Part shown: positions 16,190 through 24,836 of the stretch, one piece after another
How positions within the stretch are numbered: the first letter of the stretch is position 1
How the letters are laid out: each line of letters opens with the position of its first letter
NCBI GenBank assembly: GCA_002382975.1
Contig: DFTB01000013.1
Location: 1-64,000 of the forward strand
Direction: 5' to 3'
DNA from: Fibrobacter sp. UBA4223
GTDB taxonomy: Bacteria > Fibrobacterota > Fibrobacteria > Fibrobacterales > Fibrobacteraceae
DNA length: 64,000 nucleotides
The notes under the pieces: generated by a model
What the model was told of the DNA's origin: nothing
Databases searched by the model: none
What the model saw: the letters and a program-made list of their open reading frames with translations, nothing else
Made by a program: the position numbers and the translations under genes

Positions 16190-17047
16190 CTACTTTACAA
16201 ATTTTTCGATGACTTCGGCGATTCCGCTGTGGTTGTTGTCCCGTTCTGTTACATAATCGGCAGCATCCTTGACCACTTGCGAGGCATTTGCCATGGCAAC
16301 GCCAATGCCCGCAGCCTCGATCATGGGGCAGTCGTTCTCTTCGTCGCCCACGGCAATAGTATCCCCCATCGGGACTCCGTAAAAATCCGCCATAAAGCGC
16401 ACCGCGTCACCCTTGTTGCTCTGAAGGTGCGAAAATTCCAGCATTTCAGGCTTGCTGAACACGTCAAACAGTTTTCCCGCCGTGGTCTTGCGCATTTCGG
16501 CACGGAAACTTTCCAGGCTCGAATGGTCGAAAGGCGTAATGATGTTCACCTTGATAGGGGGCTTCACCACCACATTTATGGGTGCCGTCGGAGCCGCATC
16601 GCATCCGGTTTTTCCGGCAAAATAGTCCCGGATATCATCTACAACCACGTAGTCCATCTGCATCAGGCGGCAGTAGGTCTTGAGCTGTTCCGTCTCGTGT
16701 TCCGAAACCACCAGGTCTCCGGCGTAGGTGTGGGCGTGCATTCCCAAACTAAAAGCGGCATCCATAATGAACTTCACGTCGTCAACGGAAATTCGCCGGG
16801 TCAAGATAGGCTTTTTCGCCCCGCAATCGTAAATGAGCCCGCCGTTGAAACTCACCAGGTAGAATCCGGCCTCCATAAAGCCATACTTTTCGGCCAGCTT
16901 CTTGACGCTGATCAAGGGCCGCCCCGTGGTCATCACGAACTTGTGACCGGCCTCTATCATCTTGCGGATGGCGGACAAATCTTCTGCAGAAATATCCTTG
17001 TTGTCGTCCAGCAGGGTTCCGTCCAGGTCGGTAAACAGGATTTTCAT
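16190..17047 (-). CDS. Cof-type HAD-IIB phosphatase
   Basis: A 285-residue HAD-superfamily phosphatase: motif I LFTDLDGTLLDD (residues 4-15, nucleophile Asp), motif II MTTGRP, a large IIB cap domain in the middle, Lys in LQSNKGDAVRF, and motif IV GDEENDCPMIEAAG. Cof-type enzymes hydrolyse sugar phosphates or phosphorylated cofactors such as PLP and FMN. The substrate is not predictable. It sits 19 bp downstream of the inositol-monophosphatase gene, suggesting an operon acting on sugar or inositol phosphates. Confidence 0.9.
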   Translation of the reverse strand: MKILFTDLDGTLLDDNKDISAEDLSAIRKMIEAGHKFVMTTGRPLISVKKLAEKYGFMEAGFYLVSFNGGLIYDCGAKKPILTRRISVDDVKFIMDAAFSLGMHAHTYAGDLVVSEHETEQLKTYCRLMQMDYVVVDDIRDYFAGKTGCDAAPTAPINVVVKPPIKVNIITPFDHSSLESFRAEMRKTTAGKLFDVFSKPEMLEFSHLQSNKGDAVRFMADFYGVPMGDTIAVGDEENDCPMIEAAGIGVAMANASQVVKDAADYVTERDNNHSGIAEVIEKFVK

Positions 17048-17066
17048 GATACAGTCCTACAATACG

Positions 17067-17855
17067 CTACGAGACCGTCTTTACCAGGGTTTCGTGAATC
17101 AGGCCATTGCTGAAAAGCACCTGTTCGCCGTCCACGAACTGCATGGGAGTACCGTCGATATGGGTGGCCATGCCACCCGCTTCCGTAACCATCAGGGCTC
17201 CGGCAGCAATATCCCAGGGGTAACTCATGGTCATCACGAATCCGTCAATGCGGCCGCAGGCCACAAAGCAGGATTCCACCACTGCAGAACCCAGGCACTT
17301 GACCCGCTCGAAGGCTTCCGCCTCCCGGGCAAAATTTTTGGAATTGCGGGCGTTGATTTCTGTCGCCACGCCCACATTAAAATCCCCGTTGCTCACGATA
17401 GCATGGAGCGGGTTGGATTCCTTGCTCACACAGACCCGCTTGCCGTTCATGAAGGTGCCGCCCCCGAGGGTCGCCGTAAAGAACTCCCCAAGCTTAGGCA
17501 GGTTTATCACCGCCACCAGGGGCTTACCCTTGTAATGGAGCGCGATGGAAATTCCCCACAGGGGAATGCCACGGCTAAAGTTCACTGTTCCATCCACCGG
17601 GTCGATAATCCAGCGAAAGTCCGGGTCGGAACCCTCTACTACGCCCATTTCTTCGGTACGGATGGAATGGCTAGGAAATGCCTTGCGGATTCCTTCCACG
17701 ATGAGTTTTTCACTACCCACGTCGGCGATGGTCACCACGTCCTTTGCGGACTTGTACTTCACATCGCCCAATTCGCCCTGCAGGCGAATGCAAAGCTCCC
17801 CCGCCTCGCGGCCCAGGCGTTCCGCCAAATCCAGGTATTTTTTCAGGTCTTCCAT
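17067..17855 (-). CDS. Inositol monophosphatase family protein
   Basis: A 262-residue protein of the Mg-dependent lithium-sensitive phosphatase family. The metal-site signatures are visible: RTEEMGVVEG (Glu), FRWIIDPVDGTVNF (the DPxDGT metal motif) and YPWDIAAGALMVTEAGG (second signature). Family members dephosphorylate inositol-1-phosphate, NADP, PAP or fructose-1,6-bisphosphate. The exact substrate is open. It is the first gene of the operon with the HAD phosphatase and the zinc-ribbon protein. Confidence 0.9.
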   Translation of the reverse strand: MEDLKKYLDLAERLGREAGELCIRLQGELGDVKYKSAKDVVTIADVGSEKLIVEGIRKAFPSHSIRTEEMGVVEGSDPDFRWIIDPVDGTVNFSRGIPLWGISIALHYKGKPLVAVINLPKLGEFFTATLGGGTFMNGKRVCVSKESNPLHAIVSNGDFNVGVATEINARNSKNFAREAEAFERVKCLGSAVVESCFVACGRIDGFVMTMSYPWDIAAGALMVTEAGGMATHIDGTPMQFVDGEQVLFSNGLIHETLVKTVS

Positions 17856-17931
17856 AAGCGCCCCAAATATAGAAAAAGCCCCGCGGGGCTTGCCCGCAAG
17901 GCTAAATTCAAAAATGAATGTGATATGTCAA

Positions 17932-19071
17932 TTAGAACAGGGCAATGTTATACGGAGCGATAGCGCCCTTAGGCTGGTCAAGAGCCGTCGCCTTGCCATC
18001 CTTCACCACATAGAGCTTTTCAGATTCAGAAGTGCGGTCAGCCGCATAGACAACACCATCCTTCACCGCTACGAATTCAGGATCAGGAATACCCTTGATG
18101 GTTTCGGTCTTGCCTGTGGCCAAATCAATCTTGACTAGCAACTGGGCGCCCCAAGTCTTGAGAACACAGGCATAGGCAACGCCATCTTCTGCTGCAAGCT
18201 GATAAATGCCGCCACCGAGAGTCTTACCAGAGACAAACAACTTGGAGGTTTTCTTTTCCAAGTTAATCTTTTCAAGTCCGCGATTTTCATCGGCATCGGT
18301 TGCACCGTTCATATTGTAATCGCCCTGAGTCGCCACAAAAACGTTTCCATCAGAAACAATCACATTCTTGGGATTATGGGTCAGCAACTGAATCGTATCC
18401 TGCAATTCGCCGGTAGAGGCATCGTAAATGGCAAGAAGGCCATTCGGATACATCCACATGGCATCGTAACGGGCAAATACCGCGTAGAGTTTGCCGTCAT
18501 CAAGAGCAATATCGGCAACATAGGGCGACTTTTCTTCTCCATTCGAGAAAGTCCCCGTCTTGATGGACTTGAGGATCTTTCCGTCCTTTGTAGAAATCTG
18601 GATAAGGGAGTCCGCATTCTGCAGGGCAACCCAGGCCTTATCACCGTCAAAGGCCATGTCAATGGGGTTGGTATCGTCGTCCAGCGACACCTGCCAAACC
18701 ACAGCCTTTTCGCCATCGGTTTCCAGTTTTTCAGGATCAACAAGTACGATATTGTCCTTACTCAGGCCTTCCATCACAAACAGGTCAGCACCGTTGACGG
18801 CCACCCTGGAATCCTGGTAGAACGAAAGTTTTTTTTCAGAAACTTTGCCTTCCTTATCTATCCAACGGAGTTCACCCGTCGTATAGTCCGAAGCAAAGAA
18901 GACGCCCGTCAGGGACACTTCCGGTTCGTTGGAACTGGCAGAACTGGAGTCATCGCCGCAAGCGGAGAGACCAAAAGCAAGGCTGGCCACAGCAATGCAG
19001 GCGAGAGATTGTTTCGCCATGCTCGCAATGACACCTTGCATATTTGCAATGACATTATGTTTTTTATTCAT
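17932..19071 (-). CDS. Beta-propeller lipoprotein next to a cobalamin TonB receptor
   Basis: A 379-residue lipoprotein with a lipobox LSACGDD (Cys about 38) and a Ser-rich spacer. The body is made of repeated beta-propeller blades (TGELRWIDKEGK, NADSLIQISTKDGKILKS, GLLAIYDASTGELQDT, KIDLATGKTETI) of the YncE/DUF5074 type. It follows the riboswitch-controlled TonB receptor by 68 bp, so it may be a surface partner in cobalamin capture (inference). The leader is unusual: residues about 10-22 (QGVIASMAKQSLA) are translated from the common GTCATTGCGAGCATGGCGAA intergenic repeat. The first ATG has AGGA upstream, whereas the internal Met19 lacks one. Confidence 0.7.
   Translation of the reverse strand: MNKKHNVIANMQGVIASMAKQSLACIAVASLAFGLSACGDDSSSASSNEPEVSLTGVFFASDYTTGELRWIDKEGKVSEKKLSFYQDSRVAVNGADLFVMEGLSKDNIVLVDPEKLETDGEKAVVWQVSLDDDTNPIDMAFDGDKAWVALQNADSLIQISTKDGKILKSIKTGTFSNGEEKSPYVADIALDDGKLYAVFARYDAMWMYPNGLLAIYDASTGELQDTIQLLTHNPKNVIVSDGNVFVATQGDYNMNGATDADENRGLEKINLEKKTSKLFVSGKTLGGGIYQLAAEDGVAYACVLKTWGAQLLVKIDLATGKTETIKGIPDPEFVAVKDGVVYAADRTSESEKLYVVKDGKATALDQPKGAIAPYNIALF
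19018..19045. repeat. GTCATTGCGAGC-type repeat in the lipoprotein leader
   Basis: On the minus strand, GTCATTGCAAATATG and GTCATTGCGAGCATGGCGAA are successive copies of a repeat known from many genomes as an intergenic palindrome. Here they encode part of the signal peptide. Confidence 0.55.
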
Positions 19072-19138
19072 GTTTTGTCCTTTTCTGGCTTTACACTATA
19101 CTTTGCCATAACTCTATGCACTCCGTATAGCGAGGGGG

Positions 19139-21160
19139 CTAGAACCCCTGTATGATTGTGAACTTGTATTCCCTTCCCGGCATCGGGAAAGGCGTATAAA
19201 AATTTCGGTATTTTTCGTCGGTAATGTTATCTACGGAAAAAGTCAAACGGGTCTTTTCAAAAGGGTTATAGGCCAGGTTCGCCCGATGGGTCGCCACAGC
19301 AGGCTGATTCATACGATTGGCGCGATCGCTATAAATCACGCTCCTCCATTCCGATACCCAGCCAAAATCAAAACCCAAAGGTAGGTGAAAGGTCGTCTCG
19401 GCGAAATAGGAACGCTCCGGTTCGCCAGGAAGCATATTGCCTCGGTATGTATTGGAATGGCTCCGGTCTTCCGTTTTCTGGAACGTGGCTCTCAAAACCA
19501 CATCCATAAATTTAGCAGGAGTGCTGTTCAGTTCGAATTCCGCGCCACGAACACGGGAACGGCCCACATTTTCGGCACGCAAGAGTTCCGCAAGGATAAC
19601 CCAGCAGATACCGTCTTCGATATGGGATTCAAAATAGGTCGCCCTGAAATCAGTATGGCCTCCTGGTAACCTGAATAGGCCAGAAGCCTCGAACTTGGTG
19701 GCCTTTTCCCGTTTTAAATTCGGATTGGAAAGTATTCCGGGATAACTTCCGTAAAGCTCCATCAATGCCGGCTGCTGGTAAAAACGACCAATAGAAACCT
19801 CTCCTGTCAGGGGCGACTCGGCTGCCCCCAGGCGAGAATAAATTCGACCCGAAACGGTAGCGTCCCTATCCTCGGCATCTTCCAAGCGCCTTGTTCCCGT
19901 AGGTTGGATAAACTCTCCCTTATCCAGATGATCCTTCAGCAATTGTACGGATCCTTCGGTTCCAAAGCCTCCATACTTGAATATCTGATAATAGAGATCC
20001 CCAGAACCAAGGAAAGTGAACCTGTCCATGGCCCAATCCTTGGAATCCCCGCGGGCCTCAGCGCGTTCCCACTCCCCTGCCAGCCTCATAGACCCGACAA
20101 GGAGTTCCACAGGTGTCCATTCCGCTGTAATTTCGGGAACAACCTTGTAAACTGCCGCACCATACTCGATATACCTGCTATTGCTGTAACCAATATGGTC
20201 CAGCGGGTAATAGGTACTGGAAACATTCTTGTCAAAACGGGCAGAAACGCCCCCGTTCAAGAACAGGGTTTCATCGAAATAACCTACCGATTCAAATCCA
20301 TAACGGACCAATGCCGACTGACCCAAGAACTTCGCCACCTTGGTCTGTTGTTCTTCCTTGCCGGGGTTTCCGCTTTCGGCATGGGTTGCCGTTACCGCCA
20401 ATGTGGAAAAATACCCGTTCCCGTGAAGCATGCGGAACTGGACATTCCCGGAGACATCGGTGAACTCGGCGTTTTCGCGGGTGGCGGTGTAGTCGTCTTC
20501 GTCGTTGTACTGGGTTCCGTTCCGGTTGGTATATTCGTAGTCGTTGTCTGAATGCCTTGTGGCAAAAGAAGAAGCGAACATGATGCTGTCGGTTACCGGT
20601 GTCGCCACCTGGAACGAGCCCTCCCAGGTGTTGTGGTTCCCGTAGGCGGCAAGGACCCTACCGCCCTTCTTGACGGCGTTCTTGGTCACAAAGTTGATAG
20701 CCCCGCCGACACCGGACACGCCAAATTTTACAGGAACGTTGTTCTTGTAAACCTCCACCTTTTCCATCTGGTTCAGGTCGATGGATCCCAGGTTCACCGC
20801 CCCGCCGCTGGCATCGTTCAGCGGCACGCCGTCCACGCAAATCAGAATGTTCCGGGCCGCAATCCCGCGGATAGAAACCGTCTGGAAACTGCCCAGCCCG
20901 CCCTGCTTGTAGGCCTGGATTCCGGGCAGCGTCGAGAGAAGGTCTGCCGCCGACAGAGCCTTGCCCTCCCAAGCATCGGAGGTAATTTCTGTATAATTGG
21001 CACTTGTTGTAGGCTTGTACCCGTCGGCATCGGACACCTCGGACACCCCGAGGTCCTGGACCGGGGCTGCATCAGGCACGTGAGCAACGGCAAAACCCGT
21101 AGCAGCACAGCACCAAAGAGCCGCAGCGTATGCGGCCTTGCAGAAAGATGTCGTTCGCAT
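19139..21160 (-). CDS. TonB-dependent receptor, probably cobalamin (BtuB-like)
   Basis: A 673-residue outer-membrane receptor: signal peptide (about 1-26), a plug domain with ADLLSTLPGIQAY, VSIRGIAARNILICVDGVPL and GGAINFVTKN, then a 22-strand-type barrel ending in the typical YKFTIIQGF with C-terminal Phe. No clear TonB box is assigned, although VQDLGVSEVSD is at the right place. A cobalamin riboswitch precedes the gene, so the ligand is probably vitamin B12 or a related corrinoid. Uptake would be driven by TonB-ExbBD encoded elsewhere. The downstream gene is the propeller lipoprotein. Confidence 0.85.
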   Translation of the reverse strand: MRTTSFCKAAYAAALWCCAATGFAVAHVPDAAPVQDLGVSEVSDADGYKPTTSANYTEITSDAWEGKALSAADLLSTLPGIQAYKQGGLGSFQTVSIRGIAARNILICVDGVPLNDASGGAVNLGSIDLNQMEKVEVYKNNVPVKFGVSGVGGAINFVTKNAVKKGGRVLAAYGNHNTWEGSFQVATPVTDSIMFASSFATRHSDNDYEYTNRNGTQYNDEDDYTATRENAEFTDVSGNVQFRMLHGNGYFSTLAVTATHAESGNPGKEEQQTKVAKFLGQSALVRYGFESVGYFDETLFLNGGVSARFDKNVSSTYYPLDHIGYSNSRYIEYGAAVYKVVPEITAEWTPVELLVGSMRLAGEWERAEARGDSKDWAMDRFTFLGSGDLYYQIFKYGGFGTEGSVQLLKDHLDKGEFIQPTGTRRLEDAEDRDATVSGRIYSRLGAAESPLTGEVSIGRFYQQPALMELYGSYPGILSNPNLKREKATKFEASGLFRLPGGHTDFRATYFESHIEDGICWVILAELLRAENVGRSRVRGAEFELNSTPAKFMDVVLRATFQKTEDRSHSNTYRGNMLPGEPERSYFAETTFHLPLGFDFGWVSEWRSVIYSDRANRMNQPAVATHRANLAYNPFEKTRLTFSVDNITDEKYRNFYTPFPMPGREYKFTIIQGF

Positions 21161-21179
21161 CGTTCCTCAACAAAGCGTT

Positions 21180-21372
21180 TCCCACAGTTCTTCTGGCTCG
21201 GGGCTCAATCTACTTCCGGTTCCTTCACACACGACAGCTCGTGCATTGGTTCATGCCGGTTTCGTCCTCCCTTACAGCGGCGCGACCGCCCCCGGCTTTC
21301 ACGGGGTTCTCTCCTTGCGGGCCACCCAGTAGGGCGACAGCATGGGCTTTTCAGGGCACAGGAAACTTTAGG
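21180..21372 (-). promoter_or_regulatory. Cobalamin riboswitch
   Basis: On the minus strand, between the promoter region and the TonB receptor: GAACCCCGTGAAAGCCGGGG, then GCGGTCGCGCCGCTGTAAGG, GAGGACGAAACCGGCATG, and near the 3' end the B12-box-like GAGCCAGAAGAACTGTGG (21182-21199). Order and spacing fit the cobalamin class. Binding of adenosylcobalamin would reduce expression of the receptor downstream. Confidence 0.85.
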
Positions 21373-21560
21373 CCAAATGTAGGTAATGTAAAACCAGGAC
21401 AGGTGCAACATTCTCAAAAAAGGGCAAAATTTGCCTAAAAACGCCAAATTTTGCACAAATGTAAGTTTTTCGTACTTTTTTTGTACATTTCGCTTTAAAA
21501 CAAGCACAAACTAATGCAAATAAACTATATTCATCGTATTCATCGGGATCAAGGGATTTT

Positions 21561-22277
21561 ATGAAAAAAGGCTTCACCCTCATCGAAATAATGGTGGTCA
21601 TCGTCATCATGGGCGTGTTGGCGGCCGTTGGCGTGCCAAAGCTTTTCGGAATGATCGCCAAGGCGAAGGCTAGCGAGGTCCCCACAGCGGCAGGAACATA
21701 CGTACACCTTCAAGAAGCCTACCAGAGCGAAAAGACCATCATCGGAAGTTGGAAAAACATCGGATACAATGCTCCGGGTACCAACGGGGTATCCAAGGAG
21801 TTCCAATACAGCGGTTGCCTAGAGGAAGACACCCCCTTCACAGGCGAAGAACTGACGGTTATTGGCTGGAAAGCGACCAACCGCAACACCCTCAACCAGT
21901 GTAGCGGGAACAACGGAACCTGGGCCGTCCAGGTTTCAGCCGTGGCAGAGCGCAACCTAAGCTACACCAACCTGGTCAGCTCCGCAGATTGCGGCATGCT
22001 CACCGTGAACTGGGCCGTATCGAGCATCAGTGACGAATGTGAAGGCAGCTCCGGCAACACCCAGCAAGCAAGCAGCGACCCCGAGCCACAACAGCAACAA
22101 CCGGAACAACAACCAGAAGAACAGACCCAATCTTCGCCTTCGCAAGACGGGGTCTGTAGAGACGGGACACCATGTTCAAATGATGGACAGTGTAACCGAG
22201 GAAAGAGCGGAAAAGATAAGGATAAAAGTCATTGCAGCCAAAGCAACCATAGCGGTTGTTGTTTCTGCTGTCAATAA
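21561..22277 (+). CDS. Type IV prepilin-like protein with Cys-rich tail
   Basis: A 238-residue secreted protein with a short class III leader: MKKG then FTLIEIMVVIVIMGVLAAVG, cut by a PilD-type peptidase after Gly4, Glu5 of the mature form present. The pilin helix continues to PKLFGMIAKAKASEVP. A globular head follows with four cysteines, then a Gln/Pro/Ser linker (about 165-190) and a Cys/Lys/Gly tail (CRDGTPCSNDGQC..CCFCCQ). AGGG precedes the ATG. It is followed by a strong terminator and then a paralogue. The role is pilus or pseudopilus assembly, possibly adhesion to plant fibre (inference). Confidence 0.85.
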   Translation: MKKGFTLIEIMVVIVIMGVLAAVGVPKLFGMIAKAKASEVPTAAGTYVHLQEAYQSEKTIIGSWKNIGYNAPGTNGVSKEFQYSGCLEEDTPFTGEELTVIGWKATNRNTLNQCSGNNGTWAVQVSAVAERNLSYTNLVSSADCGMLTVNWAVSSISDECEGSSGNTQQASSDPEPQQQQPEQQPEEQTQSSPSQDGVCRDGTPCSNDGQCNRGKSGKDKDKSHCSQSNHSGCCFCCQ

Positions 22278-22292
22278 GCCTATTTCTAAATA

Positions 22293-22320
22293 GGTTATTC
22301 CAAATTGGAATAACCTTTTT
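22293..22320 (+). terminator. Intrinsic terminator after prepilin 1
   Basis: GGTTATTCC (22293-22301) and GGAATAACC (22307-22315) form a 9-bp stem with a 5-base loop, followed by TTTTT. Confidence 0.85.
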
Positions 22321-22387
22321 GTTGCATCTACCAATCTGGCAATATATATTTAAATTGGGTATATCTAACAACGTTGCGAGTTTTTTT

Positions 22388-23686
22388 TTGATAAAAAAAG
22401 GGTTTACACTCATTGAAGTCATGGTGGTGGTCATTGTCATGGGTGTCCTTGCAGCCGTTGCGGTGCCAAAACTATTCGGATACATTGCCAAGGCCAAAGC
22501 CTCGGAAGTGCCCATTGCTGCAGCCACGTATACCAAGTTACAAGATGCTTTCCTGTCTGAAAAAACGGCCATAGCCAGCTGGGACCTTATCGGCTATACC
22601 CCTCCAGGAAACGGCACCAGCAATTATTTCAAATATGAGGGCTGTATTGTCGGAGAAATCAACATTGATGTTGCCGACAACGGTGTCGTGGGCTGGCAGG
22701 CTTTCAACTTGGAAAAACTGAACCTATGTGAAATGAACAGTGTGTGGACGGTGACCATCGACCCCGTCGAAAACAAAAGCCTTAGTTACAACCATATCGT
22801 CTCCGGACTGGGGTGCACTTACCTGACTCACAACTGGGATGTCCGGGCAGTCCCTGCCGGAGCCTGCGAAGCTACGGCTCAAGCATCTACTCCTAAATCA
22901 AGCGCATCCAATTCTACGCCGACCGACGACCCTGAGACCGTCGACAGTTCCAATTCCAGTGAGAGCGATCCCACAAGCGCCTCTGGTGGTTCCAGCGGAT
23001 CTAACCAGGAAGAGATCCAAAAGAAATGCGATGACTTGAAAAAAGGCGGAAATGGGAACGGGAACAATAGCGACCCATGCAGCAAGCAGGCAAAAGGCTG
23101 GGTTTTCGTTGTAGAATGCAACATGTTTGCAAATAAGGGAAAAGCAAATAGTTCCGGGCTCACCGTTGTAGACATGGATGGCGACGGCAACGCCGACCGT
23201 AAAAAGCAAATTCATGACCAGATGTGCAACCAGTCCAAATCTAGTGCCTCCAGCAGCGCCAGCGGAGCAAGCAGCACAAGTCAAAGCAGCAACGCAAACG
23301 CAGGTAGCAGCACCTCCAGCACACCTACAAGCACAAGCGGCGGACAAGGCGGAGATGTCGGCTCAGGCGGAAACGGAGGAGGCGGTTCCGGTGGCGGAAC
23401 TGGCAGTGGGACCGGAACGAACACAGATCCAGAAAATAATAACGCCGAAAGCTCCGGCGATAACGGAGGAAGCCTTGGAGGCACCCCTCAGAACAACATC
23501 ATCAAAGACCAGAATGGCAATGATTTTGACATGAGCAAACTGCCGGAAAAGATTACTTATTGTACCGATTATAAGGGTAATGGCTATTGCAAGAACAACG
23601 GTTCAATAACCATTGACAAATCAGAATGTGCGAAATATGACACAAGCAAAAAAATGTGCGTAGAGTTGAAGCCAGCTGATCCATAA
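22388..23686 (+). CDS. Type IV prepilin-like protein with long Ser/Gly-rich tail, TTG start
   Basis: From the TTG at 22388 the protein begins (M)IKKGFTLIEVMVVVIVMGV, the same leader as the upstream prepilin. Longer frames upstream add a stretch that does not fit a prepilin. The resulting 432 residues contain the pilin helix (PKLFGYIAKAKASEVP), a head domain parallel to prepilin 1 (about 35-155), then a Ser/Thr/Gly/Asn-rich region (about 160-390) and a cysteine-containing end (ITYCTDYKGNGYCKNNG). No strong ribosome binding site is seen, so expression may be low or coupled to other signals. The tail looks exported and flexible, suited to surface display. Confidence 0.75.
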   Translation: MIKKGFTLIEVMVVVIVMGVLAAVAVPKLFGYIAKAKASEVPIAAATYTKLQDAFLSEKTAIASWDLIGYTPPGNGTSNYFKYEGCIVGEINIDVADNGVVGWQAFNLEKLNLCEMNSVWTVTIDPVENKSLSYNHIVSGLGCTYLTHNWDVRAVPAGACEATAQASTPKSSASNSTPTDDPETVDSSNSSESDPTSASGGSSGSNQEEIQKKCDDLKKGGNGNGNNSDPCSKQAKGWVFVVECNMFANKGKANSSGLTVVDMDGDGNADRKKQIHDQMCNQSKSSASSSASGASSTSQSSNANAGSSTSSTPTSTSGGQGGDVGSGGNGGGGSGGGTGSGTGTNTDPENNNAESSGDNGGSLGGTPQNNIIKDQNGNDFDMSKLPEKITYCTDYKGNGYCKNNGSITIDKSECAKYDTSKKMCVELKPADP

Positions 23687-23692
23687 AACACT

Positions 23693-23724
23693 AACCCGCA
23701 GCACCAATGCGGGTTCTTTTTTTT
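23693..23724 (+). terminator. Intrinsic terminator after prepilin 2
   Basis: AACCCGCA (23693-23700), loop GCACCAA, TGCGGGTT (23708-23715), then C and eight T. Confidence 0.88.
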
Positions 23725-23757
23725 GACTATATTGTTTCCGCAAAAAGAGACAATTGA

Positions 23758-24609
23758 ATGATCCACGAAATACTCCCCCACAAGCTCAATAACGAATTCA
23801 AGATCTGCGATCCGAAATTGACCGATTACGTCATTCGGTATGACGGAGCAAAAACCTTATTGAAGAAGGGCGCCACCTACACCATTCCTCGCGTAGGCGA
23901 ACTACTAGAACTTGAAGGCAAGAGCCTCGGAAATTTTGAAGGTCATTACCTTTTCAGTATCGACGAGACGGCGTTCTTTTTGGATGACAGTGTTGCCTGC
24001 GGTGACGCACCCGCGGGTTACGAATACATGGTCAGCCGGACCTTCCGCAACATGAATCCCGTAGAACGCTTGGGTGGGGCTACGGCCACCCACCTCGCCC
24101 ACTGGGAATCCCTGAACAGGTTCTGTGGCCGCTGCGGAAGGGAAATGGCCCGCGGTGAAAAAGAGCGTTCCATGGTTTGCCCAAAATGCGGGAACGTCGT
24201 GTACCCGCGAATCTCACCAGTTGTGATTGTGGCCGTGCACAACGGTGACAAGCTCCTGATGGCCCACAACATCGACAACCCGAACCCGAGACTTTTCTTG
24301 ATTTCGGGATTCGTGGAAATCGGAGAAAGCCTGGAACAGGCGGTACACCGGGAGGTTCTGGAAGAGGCGGGCCTTCGTGTGAAAAACGTCCGCTATTTCG
24401 GGAGCCAGCCGTGGCCTTTCAGCGACTCGCTCATCGCAGGTTTCACCGCCGAACTGGACGGCGACGACACCATCCACATGCAAGAGGCGGAACTATCCGA
24501 AGCTATGTGGGTCCGGCGCGAAGACATTCCCGAATACGAGACCGACGTGAGCATTAGTTGCTGCCTCATCGAGAATTTCAGGCGTGGATTTACGATAAAA
24601 GATGCTTAA
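23758..24609 (+). CDS. nudC: NAD(+) diphosphatase NudC
   Basis: A 283-residue Nudix hydrolase of the NudC class. It has a four-cysteine zinc ribbon (FCGRCGREM..VCPKCGNVVYPR), the Nudix box GFVEIGESLEQAVHREVLEE with AGL (GX5EX7REUXEEXGU), and the class-specific SQPWPFSDSLIAGF downstream. NudC cleaves NADH/NAD to NMN and AMP and removes NAD caps from RNA. The N-terminal about 95 residues form the variable NudC N-domain. Length is normal. It is cytoplasmic, with its own short upstream region after the pilin terminator. Confidence 0.92.
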   Translation: MIHEILPHKLNNEFKICDPKLTDYVIRYDGAKTLLKKGATYTIPRVGELLELEGKSLGNFEGHYLFSIDETAFFLDDSVACGDAPAGYEYMVSRTFRNMNPVERLGGATATHLAHWESLNRFCGRCGREMARGEKERSMVCPKCGNVVYPRISPVVIVAVHNGDKLLMAHNIDNPNPRLFLISGFVEIGESLEQAVHREVLEEAGLRVKNVRYFGSQPWPFSDSLIAGFTAELDGDDTIHMQEAELSEAMWVRREDIPEYETDVSISCCLIENFRRGFTIKDA

Positions 24610-24622
24610 TTGCTAGATGGCG

Positions 24623-24807
24623 GATCAGGTCCGCCATGACGTACAAGTCTGCGTCATTCCGGCCCACGAGCCGGAACCTAGATGGCGTCCCCGTTGCCGA
24701 GGATCATATCCACTAAGCGGCAAGCCGCAAGTGGCTATTGTGATCAGGTCCGCCATGACGTACAAATCTGCGTCATTCCGGCCCACGAGCCGGAACCTAG
24801 ATGGCGT
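24623..24807. repeat. Two 66-bp direct repeats of GTCATTCCGG-type palindromes
   Basis: 24623-24688 and 24742-24807 differ at one base. Each holds CCGCCATGACGTACAA and CATTCCGGCCCACGAGCCGG hairpins. They fill the gap between the convergent nudC and sfsA genes and may act in termination. The same units occur at 27225-27255, 40746-40775 and inside hrpB (42396-42485). Confidence 0.8.
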
Positions 24808-24836
24808 GTCGTGGCACGCCATGACGTTTACACAAC

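Noticed and set aside
22256..22387. Upstream extension of prepilin 2 from an ATG at 22256
   Set aside because: The added 44 residues overlap the end of prepilin 1, pass through its terminator and would place the prepilin leader inside the protein.
24623..24807. Possible CRISPR-like array
   Set aside because: Only two units, each 66 bp with internal hairpins, and a spacer of 53 bp; no cas genes in the window. It belongs to the dispersed palindrome family.
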